From: Aquimarina muelleri DSM 19832
Lineage (GTDB): Bacteria > Bacteroidota > Bacteroidia > Flavobacteriales > Flavobacteriaceae
DNA: 64,000 bases
Direction: 5' to 3'
Assembly: GCF_000430665.1 (NCBI RefSeq)
Contig: NZ_KE387188.1
Location: 35,360-99,359, forward strand
The first letter of the stretch is position 1; the number at the start of each line of letters is the position of its first letter. The position numbers and the translations under genes were made by a program. The notes beneath the pieces are model-generated. The model was not told where the DNA came from, searched no databases, and worked only from the letters and a program-made list of their open reading frames with translations. This document shows positions 18,848 through 26,411 of the stretch, piece after piece.

Positions 18848-18876
18848 CAAAGATAACTAACAAATTTAAGTTGCAA
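18848..18876 (-). promoter_or_regulatory. Bacteroidota-type promoter of tgt
   Basis: Read on the minus strand: TTG (18876-18874), 18-bp spacer, TATCTTTG (18855-18848), matching TTG-N18-20-TAnnTTTG. Transcription would begin near 18842, about 15 bp before the ATG at 18827 and downstream of the longer ORF start, which supports the shorter protein. Confidence 0.6.
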
Positions 18877-19044
18877 CTCGATAGTTATTTTTTTGTTTGA
18901 TAAACACACTTCATTATAAAGTAAAACTCTATATATAAAGGTTTATTCCTTGTTATTTTTCTATTATCTTTTTAAAAAAAAATATCATTTTTGAAAACTT
19001 ATTGTTATTAACAATAGTTTCTTAATTAAAAGCTGCTATTCATT

Positions 19045-19074
19045 TTGCCACCGTATTCAAAACCTGTATTTTTG
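19045..19074 (+). promoter_or_regulatory. Bacteroidota-type promoter of the transketolase operon
   Basis: TTG (19045-19047), 19-bp spacer, TATTTTTG (19067-19074). It fits the primary sigma-factor consensus of Bacteroidota exactly and lies about 24 bp before the expected leader reaches the ATG at 19105. Confidence 0.65.
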
Positions 19075-19104
19075 AAACTTTAATATCAAGAAATCAGCAT
19101 CATA

Positions 19105-19950
19105 ATGCCAAAAACAAAACAATTAGAGGATTTTGCAACGCAAGTTCGTAGAGATATTTTACGACAAGTGCATAAGGTTAATTCTGGTCATCCAGGAGGA
19201 TCTTTAGGGTGTACAGAGTTTTTTGTAGCTCTGTATCAAAAGGTTTTAGATAGAAAAGACGATTTTGATATGGATGGTATCGGCGAAGATATTTTTTTCC
19301 TGTCTAATGGTCATATCTCACCAGTATATTACAGTGTTCTTGCACGAAGTGGATATTTTCCGGTAGAAGAGCTAAATACTTTTAGGTTAATCAACAGCAG
19401 GTTACAAGGACATCCAACAACCCATGAAGGGCTACCAGGAATACGAATTGCTTCAGGGTCTCTAGGGCAGGGAATGTCTGTTGCTATTGGTTCTGCAATT
19501 GCAAAAAAACTAAACAATGACAATCACCTTGTATATAGCTTACATGGAGATGGAGAATTACAAGAAGGTCAAATTTGGGAAGCTGCAATGTATGCTGCAG
19601 GAAAAAAAGTAGACAATCTTATTTCTACCATTGATTATAATGGGCAACAAATCGATGGATCTACTGATGATGTACTTCCTATGGGAGATTTAAAAGCTAA
19701 ATTTGAAGCCTTTGGATGGGATGTTATGGAAATTAAAGAAGGTAATAACATATCTGCTGTAATTGAAGGATTAAACGAGGCTAAAAACAGAACAGGTAAA
19801 GGTAAACCAGTTTGCATTTTAATGCATACCGTGATGGGTAATGGGGTTGATTTTATGATGCACACTCACGCTTGGCATGGCAAAGCTCCTAATGACGAAC
19901 AATTAGCTATAGGATTAGAACAAAATCCTGAAACTTTAGGAGATTATTAA
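19105..19950 (+). CDS. Transketolase, N-terminal (ThDP-binding) subunit
   Basis: First half of a split transketolase that moves two-carbon ketol units in the non-oxidative pentose phosphate pathway. The 281-residue protein has NSGHPGGSLGCTEF (substrate/ThDP site, H29), SLGQGMSVAIG, the ThDP motif GDG (148-150) followed by ELQEGQIWEA and ending at N179, and MMHTHAWHGKAPN at the C-terminal end. Normal single-chain transketolases are about 660 residues; the pyrimidine-binding half is the next gene, 22 bp downstream on the same strand. The split form is normal in many Bacteroidota and is not a frameshift, since both parts have clean ends. Confidence 0.95.
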   Translation: MPKTKQLEDFATQVRRDILRQVHKVNSGHPGGSLGCTEFFVALYQKVLDRKDDFDMDGIGEDIFFLSNGHISPVYYSVLARSGYFPVEELNTFRLINSRLQGHPTTHEGLPGIRIASGSLGQGMSVAIGSAIAKKLNNDNHLVYSLHGDGELQEGQIWEAAMYAAGKKVDNLISTIDYNGQQIDGSTDDVLPMGDLKAKFEAFGWDVMEIKEGNNISAVIEGLNEAKNRTGKGKPVCILMHTVMGNGVDFMMHTHAWHGKAPNDEQLAIGLEQNPETLGDY

Positions 19951-19972
19951 TTTACCAAATTCAAAAAAGAAA

Positions 19973-20926
19973 ATGAAAAAATATATTGACACAGGAAAAA
20001 AGGATACTCGTTCAGGTTTCGGTGCTGGTTTAGAAGAATTAGGTAAAACTAATGAGAACGTTGTAGCATTATGCGCCGATTTAATAGGTTCTTTAAAAAT
20101 GGATGCTTTTATAGCAAACAATCCAGAGCGTTTTTTTCAAATAGGAATTGCCGAAGCTAATATGATGGGAATCGCTGCTGGATTAACAATAGGCGGAAAA
20201 ATACCTTTTACAGGAACATTTGCAAACTTCTCTACTGGACGTGTTTATGATCAAATTAGACAATCTATAGCATACAGCGATAAAAATGTAAAAATTTGTG
20301 CGTCGCATGCTGGATTGACATTAGGTGAAGATGGTGCTACTCATCAAATATTAGAAGATATTGGTTTAATGAAAATGCTACCAGGAATGACTGTAATCAA
20401 CACTTGTGATTACAACCAAACCAAAGCCGCAACAATTGCAATAGCAGATCATGAAGGACCAGTATATTTACGCTTCGGAAGACCAAAAGTAGCTAATTTT
20501 ACTCCTGAAGATCAAAAATTTGAAATAGGAAAAGCTGTTCTACTACAAGAAGGTAGCGATGTAACTATAGTTGCAACTGGACATCTGGTATGGGAAGCCT
20601 TACAAGCTGCTGAATCTTTATATGAACAAGGTATTCATGCAGAAGTAATTAACATTCACTCCATTAAACCATTGGATGACGAAACTATTCTAGCTTCTGT
20701 AAAAAAAACAGGGTGTATTGTTACTGCTGAAGAACATAACATACTTGGTGGTTTAGGAGAAAGCGTAGCAAGGGTACTAGCACAACATCATCCAGTTCCA
20801 CAAGAATTTATTGGAACCAATGATACTTTTGGAGAAAGCGGAACTCCTGATCAATTAATGGAGAAGTATGGTTTGAATGCTACATCTATTAATGAAGCTG
20901 TACAAAAAGTGATAAAAAGAAAATAG
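19973..20926 (+). CDS. Transketolase, C-terminal (pyrimidine-binding) subunit
   Basis: Second half of the split transketolase, 317 residues. It contains the pyrimidine-binding domain with FQIGIAEANMMGIAAGL (the catalytic glutamate in GIAEAN), FASHAGL-like CASHAGLTLGEDGATHQ and the transketolase C-terminal domain (about 185-315) beginning IGKAVLLQEGSDVTIVATG. It forms the active site together with the upstream subunit. The ATG at 19973 follows a 22-bp gap, and a terminator stands 21 bp past the stop, so this is a two-gene operon. Confidence 0.95.
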   Translation: MKKYIDTGKKDTRSGFGAGLEELGKTNENVVALCADLIGSLKMDAFIANNPERFFQIGIAEANMMGIAAGLTIGGKIPFTGTFANFSTGRVYDQIRQSIAYSDKNVKICASHAGLTLGEDGATHQILEDIGLMKMLPGMTVINTCDYNQTKAATIAIADHEGPVYLRFGRPKVANFTPEDQKFEIGKAVLLQEGSDVTIVATGHLVWEALQAAESLYEQGIHAEVINIHSIKPLDDETILASVKKTGCIVTAEEHNILGGLGESVARVLAQHHPVPQEFIGTNDTFGESGTPDQLMEKYGLNATSINEAVQKVIKRK

Positions 20927-20946
20927 AATACTATATATATTTTAAG

Positions 20947-20979
20947 AAAACCTTCTGATTAATTTTAGAAGGTTTTTTG
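20947..20979 (+). terminator. Terminator of the transketolase operon
   Basis: AAAACCTTCT (20947-20956) pairs with AGAAGGTTTT (20967-20976), followed by further T residues. It begins 20 bp after the stop codon. Confidence 0.85.
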
Positions 20980-21235
20980 TTTTTAATAAAAATAAAAATA
21001 AACCATAACCGTTTTTACAAACACTAGCCTTTATACCAATATTACTCAAATTATTTATTAATCTTTAATTTGAATTATAGAATAGAAAATCTATCACAAC
21101 TTGAAAGCACTTCAATTCATGAAGCTACACTATACTTCTGAATTTAATGATGTAAAAACAAAACATCTGATTTCACTATGCCTTCACAACAAAATTCTGC
21201 TCTATAACTCAGGTTAAGAAAAAAATTATTTTACA
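20980..21235 (+). other. Intergenic region before the beta-barrel gene
   Basis: Part of a 309-bp gap. A 32-codon ATG frame (21119-21217) is present but has no recognisable features, and I do not call it. No RNA gene or promoter match that I can support. Confidence 0.4.
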
Positions 21236-21820
21236 ATGAAAAATGGATTTATTTTTTTTATGCTACTTATCTCCTGCACAATACTTTCTCAAGAAAAAAA
21301 AGTAGCTTTCGGGGTTAAAGCTGGGCTTAACTATGGAGATAATGGAAAAATTGAAATTTCTGACATCACTAAGACATCAGCAGAAGATCGTGTTGGATAT
21401 CATCTTGGAATTTTCTTAAGAGGAAAATTAACAGACAACATCTATATAAAACCAGAACTACAGTATACTGTAAACAAAAGTAAATATACCCTTACAAAAA
21501 GAAACTTAGACTATAGTATTAAAAAATTAGACCTACCTATTCTTGCAGGAATCACTATTTTAGGACCTATTCATGTTTTTGGAGGGCCTGCACTTCAGTA
21601 CATCGTAAAAAATGACCTAGAAGATGTTAGATTAAGTGATGTGAAAAACAAATTTACAGTAGGACTACAATTTGGAGCTGGATTACAATTTGATCGTTTT
21701 AATGTAGATATACGATACGAGCAAGGGCTTAGTAAAAATCGAGCTGAATCTATAGATAAGAGTATTAGGGTAGATTCTAGACCTAATCAAGTTATTTTTA
21801 GTCTAGCTATAGATCTATAA
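21236..21820 (+). CDS. Outer-membrane beta-barrel protein, PorT-like
   Basis: Exported protein of 194 residues with a signal peptide (MKNGFIFFMLLISCTILSQ). It then alternates short amphipathic strands and turns typical of an eight-stranded barrel: FGVKAGLNYGDNG, GYHLGIFLRGKLTDNIYIKPELQY, GGPALQYIV, FTVGLQFGAGLQF and a final PNQVIFSLAIDL ending in an aromatic/aliphatic strand. This matches the outer membrane protein beta-barrel (PorT-type) domain that is widespread in this phylum. Its function is structural or unknown. It is monocistronic, with 415 bp to the next intact gene. Confidence 0.83.
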   Translation: MKNGFIFFMLLISCTILSQEKKVAFGVKAGLNYGDNGKIEISDITKTSAEDRVGYHLGIFLRGKLTDNIYIKPELQYTVNKSKYTLTKRNLDYSIKKLDLPILAGITILGPIHVFGGPALQYIVKNDLEDVRLSDVKNKFTVGLQFGAGLQFDRFNVDIRYEQGLSKNRAESIDKSIRVDSRPNQVIFSLAIDL

Positions 21821-21928
21821 TTTGTTTAAAGCAAAAGGTTCCTAAAAAATCGAGGCACTAAAAAAAAATTCTTTTAAATTATAAATGATAAAAAACACTT
21901 GAACGGACAGGACCCCTTGCTTTAACCA

Positions 21929-22073
21929 TTATTTAAGTAGTGCTTCTTTAGATAATTCATCATGAATAAAGAAAAAATCAATTAATTCGTTGATTTTTCT
22001 AAGAAGATTGTCTTTCAGAACGATTAAGTCTTATTACTATAGAGTTTAATTACTTTCTTGTTGTTAAATCCAT
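21929..22073 (-). pseudogene. Decayed antitoxin-like gene remnant
   Basis: Read on the minus strand from an ATG at 22073, the first codons give MDLTTRK and then a stop. In another frame the same strand reads DNLLRKINELIDFFF followed by IHDELSKEALLK and a stop (TAA at 21931-21929). A start of the form M(D/N)LTTRK followed by an acidic, NExx(D/E)-type helix is what I recall for a family of short Bacteroidota addiction-module antitoxins. The two pieces need at least one frameshift and one stop correction to join (145 bp, not a multiple of three). No toxin gene adjoins it. The assignment is by recall and pattern only. Confidence 0.4.
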
Positions 22074-22103
22074 ATATAATAGATATAAATCAATATCTAA
22101 GAC

Positions 22104-22140
22104 AAAAAAGGAGTAAAAACATTTTGGTTTTACTCCTTTT
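22104..22140 (-). terminator. Terminator of the FKBP lipoprotein gene
   Basis: AAAAGGAGTAAAA (22106-22118) pairs with TTTTACTCCTTTT (22128-22140), with a T-run on the minus-strand side. It lies 56 bp past the stop at 22196. Confidence 0.8.
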
Positions 22141-22195
22141 ATTTCAATCCTATTAAAAGATTTTTTCAGCGTCCTCTAAAAACAGATTGCATTTT

Positions 22196-23167
22196 TTATT
22201 TGTTTTTTGAATCTCGATCATCTTTATCCAAATGGTTTTTTATACCATTACCATTATCATCATAAAAGGTTATTTCATCTAGAGTGATAAAACCATCCTG
22301 ATTAAGATCTTTAACTGTTATTTCATTTTTGGTTAATATACCATCACCATCATCATCTGTATCTAAATAATTTACAAAACCATCTCCATCTGTATTATCA
22401 TCAACATCCATTACTAGCATTCCATCTCCATCCAAATCCTCCAAATATGACGGTATACCATCTCTATCATGATCGGCTTCATTAACCTTATACAATTGAA
22501 CATTAAAAATAAGTGAAGAATAGGCGGGTATACTTGTTCTAGCTTCAGAAAAATAAGCTAGCCCTGAAGGAATAAACACAACTAATTCTCCAAAATCATC
22601 ATTATAAGTTACTGTACCATCTTCATTATACTTTGAAACTCCAGAAGCCCCTTTAAAATCAACTAAAGCCTCTCTAAACCCATCTACAACAGATGTTAAA
22701 TCAAACCAAACTGGATTAAGAGCACTATCAAATATTTTATCTCCGTTTTTATAAGGAAGCTGCCCCTTATATGTCACTAATGTTGAATCTGCAAAAGTTG
22801 GTTTTTGACTACCTTCACCAGTTCTTAGACCCAAAACATACAATGTATATTCCACATCCCCTTTAGTGATTTTTTTTGTCGTTACTAATCCAGAATCCAT
22901 AATAGATGGTTTATCACTATTATCTCCAGCTATAGTATCCAATTTTACCGTCCTATACTCTACGGTATTATCTCCATTTACATATACATCCTCTAAAGTA
23001 TAAAAGTGTGTCTTTAAATAATCCTGAAGCAAAGCATCATCCTTTATCTGCTGTTCTCCTCTATCTCTTGGAGGCACAACAACCACATCTACATCATCAT
23101 CTTTTTTACAAGCTGACAAAGCTGTTACAATTAAAGCGATTATAAAAATATGTGTCTTAATATTCAT
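22196..23167 (-). CDS. FKBP-type prolyl isomerase lipoprotein with C-terminal Ca-binding-type repeats
   Basis: Lipoprotein of 323 residues: lipobox ALSAC (Cys20), an acidic KDDDVDVVVVPPRDRGEQQ tether, an FKBP-like domain (about 110-235; VTYKGQLPYKNGDKIFDS, FKGASGVSKYNEDGTVTY, FIPSGLAYFSEA, YSSLIFNVQLYKV), then acidic repeats such as HDRDGIPSYLEDLDGDG, DNTDGDGFVNYLDTDDDGDG and DLNQDGFITLDE. The repeats match DxDxDG calcium loops of thrombospondin type 3/EF-hand-like repeats. FKBP lipoproteins of Bacteroidota assist folding or secretion at the cell surface (GldI is one example). Alternatively the isomerase site may be lost; I have not checked all catalytic aromatics. Confidence 0.85.
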   Translation of the reverse strand: MNIKTHIFIIALIVTALSACKKDDDVDVVVVPPRDRGEQQIKDDALLQDYLKTHFYTLEDVYVNGDNTVEYRTVKLDTIAGDNSDKPSIMDSGLVTTKKITKGDVEYTLYVLGLRTGEGSQKPTFADSTLVTYKGQLPYKNGDKIFDSALNPVWFDLTSVVDGFREALVDFKGASGVSKYNEDGTVTYNDDFGELVVFIPSGLAYFSEARTSIPAYSSLIFNVQLYKVNEADHDRDGIPSYLEDLDGDGMLVMDVDDNTDGDGFVNYLDTDDDGDGILTKNEITVKDLNQDGFITLDEITFYDDNGNGIKNHLDKDDRDSKNK

Positions 23168-23340
23168 TACTAATTACTTTTTTAAGGACGCAAGATACGA
23201 TTTTCTTGTACTTTTGTTACTCCTGTTTATGTTTTTGTTTTAATAAGCAGATGAAATTTGTTTATAATAAAATCTAACATTGTTTTTTTATTATAATTCA
23301 TTTCATAATTATATAATATAAAATGTATTTTAACCCTATT

Positions 23341-23730
23341 ATGCGAGTTGACAAATATTTATGGTGCATACGATACTTTAAAACACGAAGTATCGCTACA
23401 AAGGCCTGCAAAGAAGGAAAAGTACGTGTTAATGGCGACCTTATTAAACCTTCCAGAGAAATTTACAATACGGATAAAATTACTATTCGTAAAAATCAAA
23501 TCAATTATGAACTTGTAGTATTAGACACACCCGATAGTCGAATCGGAGCTAAACTAGTTGATATCTATCGTAAAGACACTACTCCTAAAGAAGCGTTGCA
23601 AAAATTAGATCTTTTGAAATACTCTAAAGATTATTACAGAAAAAAAGGAGCAGGAAGACCTACCAAAAAAGATCGTCGAGATATTGATGACTGGTATACA
23701 GATGGTACAGAAAACGATAGCGAGGAATGA
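23341..23730 (+). CDS. S4-domain RNA-binding protein, Hsp15-like
   Basis: Small cytosolic RNA-binding protein related to HslR/Hsp15, which binds stalled 50S subunits carrying peptidyl-tRNA. The frame opens at 23323; I choose the ATG at 23341 because MRVDKYLWCIRYFKTRS is the canonical start of the family and the S4 alpha-L motif fills residues 1-60 (KVRVNGDLIKPSREI). This gives 129 residues. The C-terminus (GAGRPTKKDRRDID) is basic, as in homologues. Its stop overlaps the start of the next gene by 4 bp (ATGA), indicating translational coupling. Confidence 0.88.
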   Translation: MRVDKYLWCIRYFKTRSIATKACKEGKVRVNGDLIKPSREIYNTDKITIRKNQINYELVVLDTPDSRIGAKLVDIYRKDTTPKEALQKLDLLKYSKDYYRKKGAGRPTKKDRRDIDDWYTDGTENDSEE

Positions 23731-24311
23731 CACCAGATAAAAAATATTGGAAAGATCGCTATAGAAGTAAACAAACCGGATGGGATATTGGTTATCCGTC
23801 TCCCCCTTTAATTGATTATTGTAATCAATTATACGATCATAATATTAAAATCCTTATCCCAGGTTGTGGAAATGCTCATGAAGCCGAATACCTCTTTAAA
23901 AAAGGTTTTAAAAATATATACATATTAGATATTGTAGAGGAAGTATTGAGAAATTTCAAAAAACGTGTTCCTGAATTTCCTTCAGAAAATTTAATTTGTA
24001 AAGATTTTTTTAAACACAACGATGCTTTTGATTTAATTTTAGAGCAAACATTTTTTTGTGCATTACCAGCAGAACTAAGAAATGATTATATTCTTAAATC
24101 ATATAATCTTCTTTATCCTAAAGGAAAGATCGCTGGCGTTTTATTTTCTTCTGAATTCACCCAAATCGGACCTCCTTTTGGTGGTTCAAAAAAAGAATAC
24201 AAACTTATGTTCTCAAAACACTATAATATAAAAACACTAGAAAATTGTTATAATTCTATAGATCCACGCATGGGTAACGAACTCTTTTTTATATTTGAAA
24301 AACCATTATAA
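23727..24311 (+). CDS. TPMT-family SAM-dependent methyltransferase
   Basis: Cytosolic methyltransferase of 194 residues in the thiopurine S-methyltransferase family. It starts with the typical YWKDRYRSKQTGWDIGYPSPPL segment, then the SAM-binding motif I KILIPGCGNAHEAEYL, motif II-like IYILDI, CKDFFKHNDAFDLILEQTFFCAL (motif IV region) and GGVLFS-like GVLFSSEFTQIGPPFGGS near the C-terminus. The substrate is unknown; bacterial members often methylate small thiols, tellurite/selenium species or metabolites. Coupled by a 4-bp overlap to the S4 protein gene. Confidence 0.87.
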   Translation: MTPDKKYWKDRYRSKQTGWDIGYPSPPLIDYCNQLYDHNIKILIPGCGNAHEAEYLFKKGFKNIYILDIVEEVLRNFKKRVPEFPSENLICKDFFKHNDAFDLILEQTFFCALPAELRNDYILKSYNLLYPKGKIAGVLFSSEFTQIGPPFGGSKKEYKLMFSKHYNIKTLENCYNSIDPRMGNELFFIFEKPL

Positions 24312-24407
24312 GTATTCCCCTAAATTAAAATCTTATTTAAATTTAGAAGAATATCGTTTTAACACTATTTATAAACACCATCGTATCTTCAATCTATAAT
24401 AAAAAAT

Positions 24408-24908
24408 ATGCAAACTGATCAAAACATAATTCTTACTCATGAGCAAATACAGCATAAAATAAAACGTATTGCTTATCAAATCTATGAAACCAATGTTGAT
24501 GAAAAAGAGATTATAATTGCTGGAATTGCAAAAAATGGTTACATATTTGCACAACGCTTAAAAAATACCTTAGAGGACATCTCTGATATCAAGGTGACAT
24601 TGTGTGAAGTTACTATGAACAAAAAATCCCCTCAAAACACTGTAAAAACCTCTATAGCTCCCGATAAATATCAAAATAAGTCTATAATACTTGCCGATGA
24701 TGTATTAAATTCTGGCACAGCTCTTATTTATGGTGTAAAACATTTTCTAGATGTTCCCCTTACTAGGTTTAAAACAGCTGTTTTAGTTAACCGTAACCAT
24801 AAAAAATATCCTATTAAAGCAGACTTTAAAGGCATTTCCTTATCTACCTCTTTACATGAACATATTGTTGTACAATTTGGATTAGAAGACCTTGCTATCT
24901 TAAAATAA
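24408..24908 (+). CDS. Type I phosphoribosyltransferase family protein
   Basis: Cytosolic protein of 166 residues with the PRPP-binding signature IILADDVLNSGTAL (D97, D98) typical of type I phosphoribosyltransferases. The N-terminal half has a substrate-hood-like helix and IIIAGIAKNGYIFAQRL, similar to PyrR-like proteins. It may be a purine/pyrimidine phosphoribosyltransferase or a PyrR-like regulator; the base specificity cannot be told. Its 3' end overlaps the convergent aroK by 9 bp, an unusually tight tail-to-tail arrangement. Confidence 0.85.
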   Translation: MQTDQNIILTHEQIQHKIKRIAYQIYETNVDEKEIIIAGIAKNGYIFAQRLKNTLEDISDIKVTLCEVTMNKKSPQNTVKTSIAPDKYQNKSIILADDVLNSGTALIYGVKHFLDVPLTRFKTAVLVNRNHKKYPIKADFKGISLSTSLHEHIVVQFGLEDLAILK

Positions 24909-25421
24909 AAGAGAGATACACTCTTCGCTTATTTGATTAGGGTCTTTTTTATCGGTTATCACTTTATAATCTGCTTGATTATAATAAAAAGATCTTTCGA
25001 ATAAATGTTTACGAACAAAATCACTTAACTCATCTTTTAAATTAAGATGAGAAATCAATGGTCGTTTTTTTCGCTCATCAAATAGTCTTAGGACCAATTG
25101 ATCTAGCGAGGTTTGCAGATACACACTTTTTGAATTCTTATCTTGTTGTATGTTTTCTAGATTTCCTGCAAAACAAGGAGTACCTCCCCCTAGTGAAATA
25201 ATAGTGTTTTTATACTCTTCTAAAACCACTTTTAGACATAAAGATTCTTTATTTCTAAAGTATATTTCTCCTTTATCTGCAAAAATCTCAGAAATTTTTT
25301 TTTTTTCTTGAATTTCAATAAAATTATCTAAATCTAAATAATCAAATTTCAATTTTCGAGCCAAATCCCTGCCAATCAAAGATTTTCCGCTCCCCATATA
25401 TCCCATTAAAACTATATTCAT
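24900..25421 (-). CDS. aroK: Shikimate kinase
   Basis: Phosphorylates shikimate to shikimate 3-phosphate in the aromatic amino acid (chorismate) pathway. The 173-residue NMP-kinase-fold protein has the P-loop GYMGSGKS (7-14, K13), the shikimate-binding DLDNFIE (about 31-37) and GGGTPCF segment, an ADKGEIYFRNKE helix with the conserved FR, and a KKRPLI lid arginine. The length is normal. No other aro gene lies nearby. The gene ends convergent to the phosphoribosyltransferase gene. Confidence 0.93.
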   Translation of the reverse strand: MNIVLMGYMGSGKSLIGRDLARKLKFDYLDLDNFIEIQEKKKISEIFADKGEIYFRNKESLCLKVVLEEYKNTIISLGGGTPCFAGNLENIQQDKNSKSVYLQTSLDQLVLRLFDERKKRPLISHLNLKDELSDFVRKHLFERSFYYNQADYKVITDKKDPNQISEECISLLF

Positions 25422-25496
25422 AGCATCAAAATTAGTTAGATATCTTTAAAAAAAAAGGAGTTTTAAAATAAATTGTAAATTTATATCAAATTTTTC

Positions 25497-25526
25497 TTGA
25501 AAAATAAATTAATGATAGTATATTTG
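25497..25526 (+). promoter_or_regulatory. Promoter of the tRNA-Lys/tRNA-Leu cluster
   Basis: TTG (25497-25499), 19-bp spacer, TATATTTG (25519-25526), a perfect match to the Bacteroidota promoter consensus. It lies 27 bp upstream of the first tRNA. Confidence 0.75.
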
Positions 25527-25553
25527 CACCCGCATTCAAGGAAAAGAATGTAT

Positions 25554-25626
25554 GACCTGGTAGCTCAGTTGGTAGAGCATCTCCCTTTTAAGGAGAGGGT
25601 CCTGGGTTCGAGCCCCAGCCCGGTCA
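25554..25626 (+). tRNA. tRNA-Lys (TTT), copy 1
   Basis: A 73-nt cloverleaf without encoded CCA: D-arm GCTC...GAGC, anticodon stem TCTCC/GGAGA with loop CTTTTAA (anticodon TTT), T-arm CTGGG-TTCGAGC-CCCAG. The acceptor stem GACCTGG/CCCGGTC has a T-C mismatch at position 5:68. It is followed by a second identical gene after a 77-bp spacer. Confidence 0.95.
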
Positions 25627-25703
25627 CTAAGAGATAAATAGCTATAATGCTTTTTTAATTATCTATTTAGTTCTTATTTTATTATGTTAATGAATTTTTC
25701 TAT

Positions 25704-25776
25704 GACCTGGTAGCTCAGTTGGTAGAGCATCTCCCTTTTAAGGAGAGGGTCCTGGGTTCGAGCCCCAGCCCGGTCA
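25704..25776 (+). tRNA. tRNA-Lys (TTT), copy 2
   Basis: Identical over all 73 nt to the copy at 25554-25626, including the acceptor-stem T5:C68 mismatch. The identity extends into the flanks (TATG before, CTAA after), which suggests a recent duplication or gene conversion. A hairpin follows directly. Confidence 0.95.
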
Positions 25777-25779
25777 CTA

Positions 25780-25812
25780 AAAAGTACCGTATTTTATACG
25801 GTACTTTTTTGT
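25780..25812 (+). terminator. Terminator-like hairpin after the tRNA-Lys pair
   Basis: AAAAGTACCGTA (25780-25791) pairs with TACGGTACTTTT (25797-25808) around a five-base loop, followed by T residues. It would end the tRNA-Lys transcript before tRNA-Leu, so tRNA-Leu may need its own promoter or read-through. Confidence 0.8.
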
Positions 25813-25840
25813 TTTTATACTATCTTGTAAGAAATAAGTC

Positions 25841-25924
25841 GCCCAGGTGCTGGAACTGGTAGACAGGCATGGTTGAGGGCCATGTGTCCATTAGGGCGTG
25901 CGGGTTCGACTCCCGCTCTGGGCA
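25841..25924 (+). tRNA. tRNA-Leu (GAG)
   Basis: An 84-nt class II tRNA: acceptor GCCCAGG/TCTGGGC, anticodon stem CATGG/CCATG with loop TTGAGGG (anticodon GAG, reading CTC/CTT), a long variable arm and T-loop TTCGACT. No CCA is encoded. Confidence 0.93.
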
Positions 25925-26411
25925 CTTTTATACATTTAAACCACTAACTAACAGGTTTTTAATTTTATGGTGGTAATTTTGCGGTAAGTAAACATTTTCT
26001 TAATCTTTGTTTTCTTAGTTAATTTCCCGAGTACAACTTGGACCATTCCCAAAAGTTGTGTTTACGCAAATACTCTAGCCAATCTAAACAGGAAGAATTC
26101 TAGCCCCCCCCCTTCTGAATTAAGGCTCTAAAAGGCTTTTATTTTGGCGTTAAAAAATTCTGTTGATACATTTAGGTTTATAAGACCATTTTAGATCTTA
26201 TAAAACGATTAAATTTAAACAAAAAACTCTTTTCCTTGCTAGACACAATACCATATCAAGATCTATTCCTAAATACAATACTATTAATTAAAACTTCTAA
26301 AAAAAGCATTAAAAAAGTCTTCTTTTAACAATTTATATTATTATTTTAACACTAACTGAAAAAGATTATCATTTCTTTTTGTTATTTTTGTTTAACAATT
26401 TAAATAAAAGA
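25925..26411 (+). other. Intergenic region between tRNA-Leu and the merR gene
   Basis: Contains a run of nine C (26104-26112), striking in this AT-rich DNA. On the minus strand a 26-codon open stretch near 26019-26096 reads LDWLEYLRKHNFWEWSKLY, which might be gene debris but has no start or partner. The right end holds the regulatory elements of the carotenoid cluster, listed separately. Confidence 0.45.
26324..26402 (+). promoter_or_regulatory. Repeated TTTAACAATTTA motif flanking the merR/B12 gene promoter
   Basis: TTTAACAATTTA occurs exactly at 26324-26335 and 26391-26402, with a partial copy TTTAACACTAAC at 26345-26356. A -7-type TATTTTTG (26383-26390) lies directly before the last copy, so that copy would sit on the transcription start. 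This is a reasonable operator candidate for autoregulation, but the motif is AT-rich and could arise by chance. No good -33 TTG is present. Confidence 0.4.

Noticed and set aside
19973..20926. Split transketolase as a frameshifted single gene
   Set aside because: Both halves have complete domain ends, own start and a 22-bp gap; the split form is normal in this phylum.
21119..21217. 32-codon ATG frame before the barrel gene
   Set aside because: No recognisable features and no ribosome-binding or promoter support.
26379..26411. TTG start extending the MerR/B12 protein by eleven residues
   Set aside because: The segment lies inside and just after the -7 promoter box; the GTG at 26412 gives the standard N-terminus.
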